Below, one piece after another: positions 25,213-32,971 of a stretch of 64,000 bases of DNA. The position numbers and the translations under genes were made by a program. Where the stretch lies: contig JARFQW010000066.1 of NCBI GenBank assembly GCA_029287575.1, forward strand, positions 1 through 64,000. The letters are read 5' to 3'. Source of the DNA: Gammaproteobacteria bacterium (GTDB taxonomy: Bacteria > Pseudomonadota > Gammaproteobacteria > Steroidobacterales > XN24). The notes under the pieces were generated by a model. The model did not search any database. It was given only the letters and a program-made list of their open reading frames with translations, and was not told where the DNA came from. Position 1 is the stretch's first letter; each line of letters opens with the position of its first letter.

Positions 25213-26028
25213 CTAGTATTTCTGCGGCACATAGTTGTAGACGCGATCCGGCGCTTCGTAGCCGTCCGGCTTCTGGCGCTTGGGCAGCTTCACCTTCGGG
25301 TGCTTGATCTCCTCGTACGGTATCTGGGACAGGAGGTGGCTGATGCAGTTCAGCCGAGCCTTCTTCTTGTTGTCCGCCGGTACCACGTACCACGGCGCCC
25401 AGCTCGTATCCGTCGTGGCGAACATCATGTCCTTTGCCCTGGAATAATCGTACCAGCGGCTCATCGACTCCAGATCCATGGGCGAGAGTTTCCACTGCTT
25501 GGTGGGATCTTCGATGCGGGCCTCGAACCGTGTCTCCTGTACTTCCTGCGAAACCTCGAACCAGTACTTGATGAGGATCATGCCGGCTTCCACCAGGGCC
25601 CGTTCGAAGCCAGGACAGGTTCGCAGGAACTCCTGGTACTCCACCTCGGTGCAAAAACCCATGACCCGCTCGACGCCGGCCCGGTTATACCAGCTGCGGT
25701 CGAACAGGGCGATCTCGCCGCCGGCAGGCAGGCGATTCATGTAGCGCTGGTAGTAGAACTGGGACTTCTCGCGTTCAGTCGGCGCCGGAAGGGCCTCCAC
25801 CTTGAACACCCGGGGGCTCACACGTTCCGTGATCCGCTTGATCACGCCACCCTTGCCGGCCGCGTCCCGGCCCTCGAATACGACACAGATTTTCGTGTTG
25901 GTCGCCTTGATCCATTCCTGCAGCTTGCAGAGCTCGATCTGCAGGTCATAGAGGGCTTTTTCGTATTCCTTCGAGCTGAGCTTTTTGCTCTTCTCGGACG
26001 ATTTCTGTTCTGACTTCTTCTTGCTCAC
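25213..26028 (-). CDS. ppk2: Polyphosphate kinase 2
   Basis: A 271-residue PPK2 enzyme that transfers phosphate between polyphosphate and nucleotides. It has Walker A GRDAAGKGG (53-61), Walker B DRSWYNRAGVE with its aspartate and arginine, and the lid region near GRDA-distal RRWR-like sequence replaced by TRFEARIEDP. The single domain and N-terminal Lys/Ser-rich tail fit class I PPK2, which favours polyphosphate-driven NDP phosphorylation. I start at GTG 26028, preceded by GGGAGA seven bases away; a reading frame to 26094 would run into the Trm112-like gene. Confidence 0.9.
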   Translation of the reverse strand: MSKKKSEQKSSEKSKKLSSKEYEKALYDLQIELCKLQEWIKATNTKICVVFEGRDAAGKGGVIKRITERVSPRVFKVEALPAPTEREKSQFYYQRYMNRLPAGGEIALFDRSWYNRAGVERVMGFCTEVEYQEFLRTCPGFERALVEAGMILIKYWFEVSQEVQETRFEARIEDPTKQWKLSPMDLESMSRWYDYSRAKDMMFATTDTSWAPWYVVPADNKKKARLNCISHLLSQIPYEEIKHPKVKLPKRQKPDGYEAPDRVYNYVPQKY

Positions 26029-26080
26029 GGTCGTTCTCCCAAAGAGGATGAGGTGAGGTTTCTGGCTCGGCCCGGCGGGA

Positions 26081-26380
26081 TTATCCCTTCTCACCCGGGG
26101 CCGCGACGTCGGGGACCGGCGTGTCGCCGAACTGGTCGGCGGGTATCGCCTCGTCGAGCAGGAGAATCGGTATGCCGTCGCGGACCGGGTACACGGTGGT
26201 CCCGTCGCTGGTCACCAGCGCCGCCTCCATGGGCCGGTCGACCACACGTCCGTCCACGTGCCGAAGTTCGCCGCTTTCGACCCGGCGATTGGCGAGCCTG
26301 AGACGATGCTTTTCGAGCAGCGCCAGCGTCGATCCGCTCGCCGGGCAACGCAGCATGGCTATGAAATTCCGATCCAGCAT
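26081..26380 (-). CDS. Trm112-like small protein
   Basis: A 99-residue Trm112/UPF0434 family protein: MLDRNFIAMLRCPASG at the N-terminus and the conserved YPVRDGIPILLLDEA at the end of the domain. Trm112 proteins are small activators or stabilisers of methyltransferases, and in bacteria they often lie near lipid A or cell-envelope genes. The usual second cysteine pair is not present, so zinc binding is doubtful. AGGGAG six bases before the ATG supports the start. Confidence 0.8.
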   Translation of the reverse strand: MLDRNFIAMLRCPASGSTLALLEKHRLRLANRRVESGELRHVDGRVVDRPMEAALVTSDGTTVYPVRDGIPILLLDEAIPADQFGDTPVPDVAAPGEKG

Positions 26381-26435
26381 GAGAACTCCCTGAAAGCCTA
26401 GTCGTTCCGGACCGCTCGTGCCCGGACAGTCGCGT

Positions 26436-27263
26436 TCATCGGCCGGTCTGGCGGCCGAAGCCCCTGACCGCCGCGGTCAGCAGGTAGGTGCTACCGGCCA
26501 GGAGAATGATAACCGGCCCGGTGGCGAGATCCGGTCCGTAGGAGAGCGCCAGTCCTGCCGTCGTGAACAGCCCGCCCAGCAATACGGCCGCGACCATGAT
26601 TGCGAAGAGAGACGACAGGAAGCGGCTGGCAATAGCCGCGGGCAGCGTCATCAGCGCGATGACCAGAATCAGGCCGACGACCTGGATGAGCATCACCACC
26701 GTGAGCGCCACGAGGACCAGCAGCAAAAGGTAGTAGCGGTCCACGCGCACGCCCCGGACCCGGGCGAACTCGGCATCGAAGCAGACCGCGAGAAACTGCC
26801 GGTAAAACAAGCCCACCAGCAGAAGTATGGCGAGGTCCAGAGCCGCTATCAGCCACAGGTCCCGGGTACCGATCATCAGAATGTTGCCGAACAGATAGCC
26901 CATCAGATCGGCGTTGTAGCCCGGCGTTTTGGTGATGAAGACGATACCCACGGCCATGCCCACGGCCCAGATGGCCGCAATCACGGTATCTTCCCGTTCC
27001 CGGAGCTTCAGTTTGACGAAGCCTATGATCAGCGCGGCCACCACGGCGGCGACGAGAGCACCGTTGAGCGGGGCATGGCCGAAGAAATAGGCGACCCCCA
27101 TGCCGCCGAGAACGGCATGCGCGATGCCGCCGGCCAGCAGGCTGATCCGCTGCACGACCACGTAGGTGCCCATCACGCCGCAGCCGATGCTCGCGAGAAG
27201 CCCGCCCGCCAGGGCTCGCTGCAGGAACGCGTGTTCGGAGAGGGCGGCCAGGAACTCTGTCAC
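26436..27263 (-). CDS. znuB: ABC-3 metal transporter permease (ZnuB type)
   Basis: A 275-residue inner-membrane permease of a Zn/Mn ABC importer, with about eight to nine helices. The family features are GGLLASIGCGVMGTYVVVQR at the start, GGIAHAVLGG after it, and a cytoplasmic EDTVIAAIWAVG coupling region. The GTG start at 27263 overlaps the ATPase stop codon (GTGA), so I prefer it to an upstream in-frame codon. It is the last gene of the znuACB-like operon. Confidence 0.9.
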   Translation of the reverse strand: MTEFLAALSEHAFLQRALAGGLLASIGCGVMGTYVVVQRISLLAGGIAHAVLGGMGVAYFFGHAPLNGALVAAVVAALIIGFVKLKLREREDTVIAAIWAVGMAVGIVFITKTPGYNADLMGYLFGNILMIGTRDLWLIAALDLAILLLVGLFYRQFLAVCFDAEFARVRGVRVDRYYLLLLVLVALTVVMLIQVVGLILVIALMTLPAAIASRFLSSLFAIMVAAVLLGGLFTTAGLALSYGPDLATGPVIILLAGSTYLLTAAVRGFGRQTGR

Positions 27264-27994
27264 GGGTGCTCCCCGTGATCGTGGTGGACCAGCCGCACCG
27301 AGTGGCCGTAGAGGGCCTCTATGGCGTCCCCGGTCAGGCCCTGGGTGTCGTGGCACATCAGGGTCTGATTCACACAGGCCACGCGCTGCACGCCGCCGGC
27401 TACGAACCCCACGTCGTGGGTCACCAGAATCACCGCCATGCGCTCACTCAGGCGTGCCAGCAGCTGCAGAATGTCCTCTTCGGCTCGCTGATCCAGGTTG
27501 GACGTGGGCTCGTCAAGAAGCAGGAGCCTGGGTTCTCCGGCGAGGGCCCTGGCGATCAGCACCCGCTGCAGCTCACCGCCGGACAGGTCGCTGATCGGCC
27601 GATTCTGCAGGGGCTCCAGCCGCGTTTCCGCGATGGCGCGGTCGGCGGCCTCCCGGTCCTTCTTCCGCCAGCGCAACCGTCCCGAGCCCAGGCGGCCCAG
27701 CTGGACCGCCTGCGCGACGGTGATCGGAAAGTCCCGCTCGAACCCGGCGAACTGGGGCACATAGCCGATTTCCTGGCGTGCGGCGCTGGGCGACCGTCCA
27801 CAGACCCGCACGGTGCCCGAGTCCGGTTTGAGCAATCCGGCCGCCAGCTTGATCAGCGTGCTCTTGCCGCCACCGTTGGGGCCGATGAGTCCGAGCAACT
27901 CATTCTCGGCCACGACCAGGTCCACGTCGGTCAGAACCGGCTGGTGGTCGTAGGCAAACGAGACCCGCTCCAGAACCAGAGCCGGCATGTTCAT
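27260..27994 (-). CDS. znuC: ABC metal transporter ATPase (ZnuC type)
   Basis: A 244-residue ATP-binding subunit with Walker A GPNGGGKST, signature LSGGELQRV, Walker B LLLLDEPTSNLD and the switch histidine in LVTHDVG. The short C-terminal tail is His-rich (VHHDHGEH), a common trait of zinc-handling proteins that may bind metal. It overlaps the binding-protein gene by four bases (ATGA) and the permease gene by four (GTGA), giving a tightly coupled operon. Confidence 0.92.
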   Translation of the reverse strand: MNMPALVLERVSFAYDHQPVLTDVDLVVAENELLGLIGPNGGGKSTLIKLAAGLLKPDSGTVRVCGRSPSAARQEIGYVPQFAGFERDFPITVAQAVQLGRLGSGRLRWRKKDREAADRAIAETRLEPLQNRPISDLSGGELQRVLIARALAGEPRLLLLDEPTSNLDQRAEEDILQLLARLSERMAVILVTHDVGFVAGGVQRVACVNQTLMCHDTQGLTGDAIEALYGHSVRLVHHDHGEHP

Positions 27995-28845
27995 TCGAAG
28001 GACTCCGCCAGGGTTTTGGCGACCCGCCGCAGGCTTGCCCCGTAGTCGGCCGCCAGCGGATCGGCCGCGACGAGCCGGGCGTCGAGCTCTGCGGCGACCG
28101 CCTCGGCCGTGCGCCGGCTGAACTGCCGCTGGACCAGCAGGACGCGAACATTCTCTTCCCTGGCCCGGTCGATCACTTCGGCCAGGCTTTTCGGACCCGG
28201 ATCATGGCCGTCCTGTTCAATCGCAATCTGACGCAGGTCATACGCGTCCGCGAAATAGCCCCACGACGGATGCACCGCCATGAAGCTGCGTCCGGCATGG
28301 GGGGCGAGGGTGCGGGCCAGCTCCTGGTCCAGGTCAGCGAGCGCCGACACCACTGCCGCATGCCGGCGCCGGAATTCGTCGGCGTGCTCGGGAGCCAGCT
28401 CAGCCAGGGTTTGCAGCACCGGATCGGCCATGCGGGCGAACAGTGCCGGGTCCGTCCAGCGATGCGGATCGGCCGCGCCGTGGCCGGCATTCCCGCCGTC
28501 CGTTGGCCGGGACGGCAGACCCGCGGTCAGGTCTATCAGCATCAGGTCGGGGCGGTCCGCCTGAATCCTCGCGGCCCATGCGCTCTCGAACGGCACTCCG
28601 GCCAGCAGCCACGCCCGGGCATCGCCCAGCGCGATGAGATCCCTCGGCCCGGGCGCGTACGTGGCCGGGCTGTCGTTGGGACCCAGCAGGGTGACCACGG
28701 TCACGTCGGCGCCGCCTATCTCGCCCGCCAGCCACGCAACGGGAGCGATGCTTACGGCGACCGTCACGGGCGCGCCGGCCCGGGCTGCCGAGACAAAGAG
28801 CATCAGGAGCAGGGCTGCGGTCAGTCGCGCCATGAATCGCGCCAT
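27991..28845 (-). CDS. znuA: Periplasmic metal-binding protein (ZnuA type)
   Basis: A 284-residue cluster 9 (A-I) solute-binding protein that captures a divalent metal, most likely Zn2+ or Mn2+. It has a signal peptide (LLLMLFVSAARA), VAVSIAPVAWLAGEI, GPNDSPATYAPGPRDL, the ligand region GHGAADPHRWTDP and the later FMAVHPSWGYFADAY block. The His-rich loop often seen in ZnuA is short here. Two in-frame starts are created by a repeated ATGGCGCGA (28845 and 28833). A Zur-like half-site overlaps a -10 element just upstream. Confidence 0.88.
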   Translation of the reverse strand: MARFMARLTAALLLMLFVSAARAGAPVTVAVSIAPVAWLAGEIGGADVTVVTLLGPNDSPATYAPGPRDLIALGDARAWLLAGVPFESAWAARIQADRPDLMLIDLTAGLPSRPTDGGNAGHGAADPHRWTDPALFARMADPVLQTLAELAPEHADEFRRRHAAVVSALADLDQELARTLAPHAGRSFMAVHPSWGYFADAYDLRQIAIEQDGHDPGPKSLAEVIDRAREENVRVLLVQRQFSRRTAEAVAAELDARLVAADPLAADYGASLRRVAKTLAESFE

Positions 28846-28871
28846 AACAGGGGTAAGCCGGGAAAGGGCCC

Positions 28872-28884
28872 GTGTTATATCACA
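28872..28884 (-). promoter_or_regulatory. Putative metal-responsive operator over znuA -10
   Basis: On the minus strand this reads TGTGATATAACAC. It contains TATAACA, an exact half of the Zur consensus TGTTATAATATAACA, and a -10-like TATAAC whose start point (~28867) gives a 22-base leader. The second half-site is weak. Confidence 0.35.
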
Positions 28885-28940
28885 GTGCCCGGCGGTTCCC
28901 GGCTACCGGATGCGGTAAGGAGGCCTTCGCCAGCCCGCAC

Positions 28941-28967
28941 AAAACAACGGCGGACCGAGGCCCGCCG
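28941..28967 (-). terminator. Intrinsic terminator of the octahaem cytochrome operon
   Basis: Read on the minus strand, a six-pair G+C stem (CGGCGG/CCGCCG with an eight-base loop) is followed by TTGTTTT. It lies 70 bases beyond the stop of the octahaem cytochrome and before znuA. Confidence 0.55.
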
Positions 28968-29036
28968 CTGCTCCGGGGTCCTTCCCGTCAGGCTCCTCGC
29001 CCGCCGGGGCTCCTGTCCCGGCACCGGCCGGTGCGC

Positions 29037-30467
29037 CTACCGACCGGAATCCTTTGATGCTGCCGTCCGTCTCGTTGCCAGGGGATCTCCGTCATACCCC
29101 AGCGCCTGCCAGTCCATGCGGCCGTCCGGGCTGTGGCAATCCAGGCACTGAAGGGCGTCCTCTGCGGGCGGAATCTCGTGGAACAGCCCCATGTAGCGCA
29201 CGGTGTCCGTCCACTCGTAGTCCACCTGGTCCAGGCCGTAGAAGGACTTCGCGGCGTCGCGCACGGCCCGGTCCGGATCACCGTGGTGATACAGCTCCTC
29301 GGTGGCGACCGGCATGATCCAGTCCTTGCCCTTGAGTACCGGCAGAACGCCGCGGTGCAGCTTGAAGGCGTAGATTCGCGCCGCCGGGTCGGCACGATCG
29401 CCATCCGGGGTCACCATGGTCACGGCACCGTCGGTGTTGCGGCGCACTGGCTGACCGGGGATCTGGTTGTAGCTGGAACCGTTGTACCAGGCGTATACGG
29501 GCTCCACGTTTTGCTCGAGGGTGACGTCGTAGGTGTATTTGCCCTTTTCCTCGGACCAGGTAATGGTCGACCAGTCACGGCGCATGTCCGTGGGTTCGTC
29601 CTTGGCGAAAACGGGAATATGGCAGGTCGTGCAGTAAACCCGCTCGGTGTGATTATCGAGAGCGGGAACGTCGTGAGGCGTCTCGCCATGGCAGCTACCG
29701 CTGCAGGAGAGGTCGTGCCCGGGCGAGTCGGTTGCGGCCAGATCCACCCCGCGGCCCTTTACCCGGTGGGCGTCACCGGCATGACAGTCAACACACCACA
29801 TATCCTTGCCGTTAGCTGCCATGTGCACGTCGAAGCTGCGATCCGGCTCCTTGAGGGTGTACTCAATGTCTCCGCGTTTGTAGTTCGGACCACCACCGGA
29901 AGCCGAATGACAGCGCAGACACATCGTCCGGGTAGGCACCGTAATCCGCCGGGCCACGGAATTCATACCTTCCTGGTTCTTCCACAGGATGGGCCGCCAT
30001 TCCCACTCCCCGTCCTCGGTGGCGTAGAGGTCGCGCCGATAGCCATTGGCATGGCAGATCAGGCAGTCGATGTTCTCCAGTTGCACACGGCTTGGTGTTT
30101 CCGCCGGAAGCAGGCCCAGCCCCGCATGGCAGGTGGAGCAGCCCTTCGCGAGGACCTTGCCGTCGTCATTGGTGACCTTGCCAATCCACTGGGCCCCCCC
30201 GGGGTTTGTGCAGAAGTCATTGATCATGGTGAGCTTGCCGAGCTTCTGCCCGTCGGAGTTGACCATGGCTGGCGTCTCGCCGCGCCACTGATAGTGCTGG
30301 GAATGGAAGAACGCTTCCGCTTCCTCTTCGTGACACTTCAGGCAGGTCTCGGTGCCGGTGTACTCCTTTACCCAGCGTTTGTGCCGATTCTCCTGGCTGG
30401 CCCCGCTCGCGACCGCTGTCGCGAGAAGGGCTGCCAGTACCGGCGTGGCAACATACATCAGGCGCAT
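29037..30467 (-). CDS. Octahaem c-type cytochrome, Otr-like
   Basis: A 476-residue periplasmic multihaem cytochrome. After a signal peptide (residues ~1-23) it carries seven CXXCH sites (C42, C110, C135, C183, C225, C279 and one near 445) plus an eighth CX3CH (CSGSCH, 255-260). The N-terminal order FHSQHYQWRGE, GQKLGKLTMINDFC, CSTCHAG, IDCLICH closely follows the Shewanella octahaem tetrathionate reductase (Otr) family. Otr enzymes reduce tetrathionate, nitrite or hydroxylamine in vitro, with a lysine-ligated active haem. The start at 30467 follows GGAGA and gives the signal peptide. It ends a three-gene set with a barrel protein and a monohaem cytochrome under an FNR-type promoter. Confidence 0.88.
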   Translation of the reverse strand: MRLMYVATPVLAALLATAVASGASQENRHKRWVKEYTGTETCLKCHEEEAEAFFHSQHYQWRGETPAMVNSDGQKLGKLTMINDFCTNPGGAQWIGKVTNDDGKVLAKGCSTCHAGLGLLPAETPSRVQLENIDCLICHANGYRRDLYATEDGEWEWRPILWKNQEGMNSVARRITVPTRTMCLRCHSASGGGPNYKRGDIEYTLKEPDRSFDVHMAANGKDMWCVDCHAGDAHRVKGRGVDLAATDSPGHDLSCSGSCHGETPHDVPALDNHTERVYCTTCHIPVFAKDEPTDMRRDWSTITWSEEKGKYTYDVTLEQNVEPVYAWYNGSSYNQIPGQPVRRNTDGAVTMVTPDGDRADPAARIYAFKLHRGVLPVLKGKDWIMPVATEELYHHGDPDRAVRDAAKSFYGLDQVDYEWTDTVRYMGLFHEIPPAEDALQCLDCHSPDGRMDWQALGYDGDPLATRRTAASKDSGR

Positions 30468-30480
30468 GCCGGTATCTCCA

Positions 30481-32265
30481 TCAGAATCGCGCGGAGAAGG
30501 AGAGCATCCACTTGGACGCATCGTCATAGGTCGGGAAGCCGAGGACGGGCGGCGGATTGTCGCTCAGGTCCTTGGGCGAGCCCAGCAGCCAGCCCGAGCC
30601 GGAGTAGTCGTAGCTGTAGTCGATATAGTCGAGCTTCAGAACGAACGCGTCGCGAATCCTGTGGGTGACGTAGAGTTCCCAGACGTCGCCGCGCACCGAA
30701 GTCTTCGGAGCGAGGAAGTCGTCTTCGGCCAGGGCAAAGTTGAACCAGTATTTGGAACCGTGATTGAACTCCGCACCAATCTTCGTCCGGCCGCCATCGA
30801 AGTTATAGCGTGCACCGAGGTAGTACATGTGGCCGTCTTCGTCATCCGGGGTCTCGAACGGATCACTGAACAGACCGCCAAAGGGCGTGGTGACGTTTTC
30901 CGGGTCGGATGAGCTGTAGTTGATACTGGCGAAGTAGTCGAACGGCCCGTCGTGCCGGATCACGATCAGGCTGGCCAGGTCTATGTCGCCGATGTTCGAG
31001 CTGGGTGTGTACCGCAGCACGCCGGGGCCGGGTACATCCTGTCCGGTCAGCGGATCGACCGGGAGAACGACCAGACCGTTGAATCCGTCGGTGACGTCCT
31101 GCGCGGTGGCATAGGTTCCCTGTATGAACATCCGGTCCGTATCCCAGATGTCCCAGTTCACACCGAGGAACCAGGCATCGTCCAGCCGGTCGGAGGGGCG
31201 CTGCAATTCAGAGCCGTTGCCCCACTCGGACTCGTAGCCGAGGCCATAGCACAGCCGGATCGTGGACTCGTCCATGAGGTGATAGCCCAGGGTGATGCCG
31301 TCGAACTGATAGTTGATCAGTGAGCCGAGCGGCGTCCCGCCCCGGGGTTCGTCTTCGCGGAAGTTCAGCGGCGCTCCGCCCGTGGAAGGCCGGCGGCCAA
31401 TGGAGAGATAGGCCGGCAATCCGGCGATGTCGCTCCAGGTGAAGTAGGCGCGCTCGACGCGCAACACGTCGGAGTTCGGAACGCTGGAGGTCGTGCCGTC
31501 CCAGTTGATTGACGTGGGCTGCCCGTTGAAGACCTGAACTCCCGTGGAATCCCCCCACGTTTTGTACATGGAGAGGCGGCCGTCGAACTTGACGTCTTCG
31601 GCCACGTCGGCCTGTACGCGCAGGCGCAGGCGGTTCGTATAGACAATATCGTTGTCGTGGTTGTAACCGCGCACGAAATTGTTTTCAGCCAGCATCGGCA
31701 TTAGCTGATCCATGAGTTCCGGCGGTATCTGGCCGACGGCGCCTTTGAGATCGTCAAAGGTTAGATTGTCCGTGAAGTACAGATAGTCGGCGTAGTTGTC
31801 ACGGATGAAGTCGTTGACCTGGTCCAGGTCTGCCGGTGGCGCGCCGCTGGACTGGAAAAAGAACAGCGTGTTGACCAGGTCGCCCTGGATCCCGATGCCG
31901 TCGAAGTGATCCGGGATGTCGCCCTGGATGCTGTGCGCCTGGAAGCGGAAATCGCCGCTCATACGCACCTTGTCGAGAATGGCGTGTTTTTCGGCCACCA
32001 TGACCCGGTCATCCAGGATCTCGACTTCTTCCTCGAGGTAGGCGGTGTCGTCCTTCAGTTCGCTCGTTTCCGCCGTGAGCGTCTCATTCTCTGACTGTAT
32101 GTCGCGGACCTGCTCGAGCAGCGTGGCCATCTGTGCCTGCATCCACTCGATCTGGACCATCAGTTCGTCGACCGTCGGTTCACTTTCATCGGCGTGAAGC
32201 GCCGGTGAGCCGGCGAGTGACACAAGGAGAGCGGTGGCCGCTCCGGCTGTAATTCTGCTTAACAT
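30481..32265 (-). CDS. DUF3373-like outer-membrane beta-barrel protein
   Basis: A 594-residue outer-membrane protein. It has a signal peptide, then a coiled coil (about 28-85: LMVQIEWMQAQMATLLEQV... through VEILDDRVMV). The segment LDKVRMSGDFRFQ starts a large barrel that ends in phenylalanine (FSARF), the usual outer-membrane insertion signal. Order and motifs match DUF3373-type porins, often found beside multihaem cytochromes. It lies 13 bases before the octahaem gene and 22 bases after the monohaem gene, so all three are probably one transcript. It may serve as a substrate pore or house a cytochrome in a porin-cytochrome conduit. Confidence 0.8.
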   Translation of the reverse strand: MLSRITAGAATALLVSLAGSPALHADESEPTVDELMVQIEWMQAQMATLLEQVRDIQSENETLTAETSELKDDTAYLEEEVEILDDRVMVAEKHAILDKVRMSGDFRFQAHSIQGDIPDHFDGIGIQGDLVNTLFFFQSSGAPPADLDQVNDFIRDNYADYLYFTDNLTFDDLKGAVGQIPPELMDQLMPMLAENNFVRGYNHDNDIVYTNRLRLRVQADVAEDVKFDGRLSMYKTWGDSTGVQVFNGQPTSINWDGTTSSVPNSDVLRVERAYFTWSDIAGLPAYLSIGRRPSTGGAPLNFREDEPRGGTPLGSLINYQFDGITLGYHLMDESTIRLCYGLGYESEWGNGSELQRPSDRLDDAWFLGVNWDIWDTDRMFIQGTYATAQDVTDGFNGLVVLPVDPLTGQDVPGPGVLRYTPSSNIGDIDLASLIVIRHDGPFDYFASINYSSSDPENVTTPFGGLFSDPFETPDDEDGHMYYLGARYNFDGGRTKIGAEFNHGSKYWFNFALAEDDFLAPKTSVRGDVWELYVTHRIRDAFVLKLDYIDYSYDYSGSGWLLGSPKDLSDNPPPVLGFPTYDDASKWMLSFSARF

Positions 32266-32287
32266 GACTCGTGCTCCCGTTATTTTT

Positions 32288-32644
32288 CTAGCCGCAGGTC
32301 ATCGGGTTTTCGGAGTCGGAGGCATGCTCGACCGCGAAGTCCCTGATGGCCTGCAATTCCTCGGGACCGATGACCTCGATCACCGGCCGGTTGCCGTGGG
32401 AGGCGTCCAGGACGTCCTTGTGGGTGCGCTCGTACTTACGATCGAAGAAACGAGTCCACTGGTCCTGGATGAGATCCAGCGGGGTGTATTCCCCGTTGGG
32501 AGAGCCCGAGGCGTGACAGCCCTTGCAGTACTCCTTGTAAAGTTCCTGGCCGTCGAGTGCCGCGCTGGAGGGCGCGGGGACGGCGAGGCACAGGATCACA
32601 AAGCTCGCGAGGCACGCGAGCGCGATGGTTGTCGATGTTTTCAT
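32288..32644 (-). CDS. Small periplasmic monohaem cytochrome c
   Basis: A 118-residue cytochrome c with a signal peptide (residues ~1-28) and one CXXCH (C40-K-G-C43-H44). Candidate axial methionines are few; the late NPMTCG is one possibility. It would shuttle electrons in the periplasm to or from the octahaem partner. GGAGA eight bases upstream supports the start at 32644. It is the first gene of the cytochrome/barrel cluster. Confidence 0.85.
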   Translation of the reverse strand: MKTSTTIALACLASFVILCLAVPAPSSAALDGQELYKEYCKGCHASGSPNGEYTPLDLIQDQWTRFFDRKYERTHKDVLDASHGNRPVIEVIGPEELQAIRDFAVEHASDSENPMTCG

Positions 32645-32971
32645 GGCGCTATTCTCCGAAGAGCCGCTCTGACGGCGGCGTAGGGAGGGGTGAGGAACGA
32701 GGGGGAAGATCGCCCGGCACGCCGGGATCCGCTGGGGAGTGCGGGGCGGCATTGGGGCTTGCGGGGTCACCGGGCGTCTTCCAGATGGGACAAGGCAATC
32801 GAAATGACAACAAGCTAATGTAGCGATTTCTGTATGAGACAATACTGAAATACAAAGGATCGGCATTGACTTGGGTCAAATGCTCTCCGGCCAGAAATGA
32901 GCCAGATCAAGTTCCCGGCCCGGCGACGCTGGGCTAGACTCCCGGACCCGCAGCCTGTATCGGGTTTGTTC
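32645..32971. other. Divergent control region of the cytochrome cluster and ttcA
   Basis: The 327 bases contain no gene. They hold an FNR-type palindrome at 32866-32879 and a predicted ~187-base untranslated leader for the cytochrome transcript. The leader is G-rich (around 32690-32710), without an obvious hairpin. Confidence 0.6.
32839..32879 (-). promoter_or_regulatory. Class II FNR-type promoter of the cytochrome cluster
   Basis: TTGACTTGGGTCAA (32866-32879) is a perfect inverted repeat of the CRP/FNR type. On the minus strand TATTGT (complement of 32839-32844) sits 31 bases from its centre, exactly the -41.5 to -10 spacing of FNR class II activation. The predicted start is near 32831. 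The opposite direction has no -10 at the equivalent distance. Confidence 0.6.

Noticed and set aside
24215-25654. A 479-codon frame covering two small secreted-protein genes and part of ppk2
   Set aside because: Its N-terminal part is out of frame with ppk2 and the glycine-zipper gene, both of which have signal peptides or motifs; only the last 143 codons are real.
32897-32971. Earlier ATG for ttcA
   Set aside because: The added residues have no TtcA homology, and the start would lie just 17 bases after the FNR-type site.
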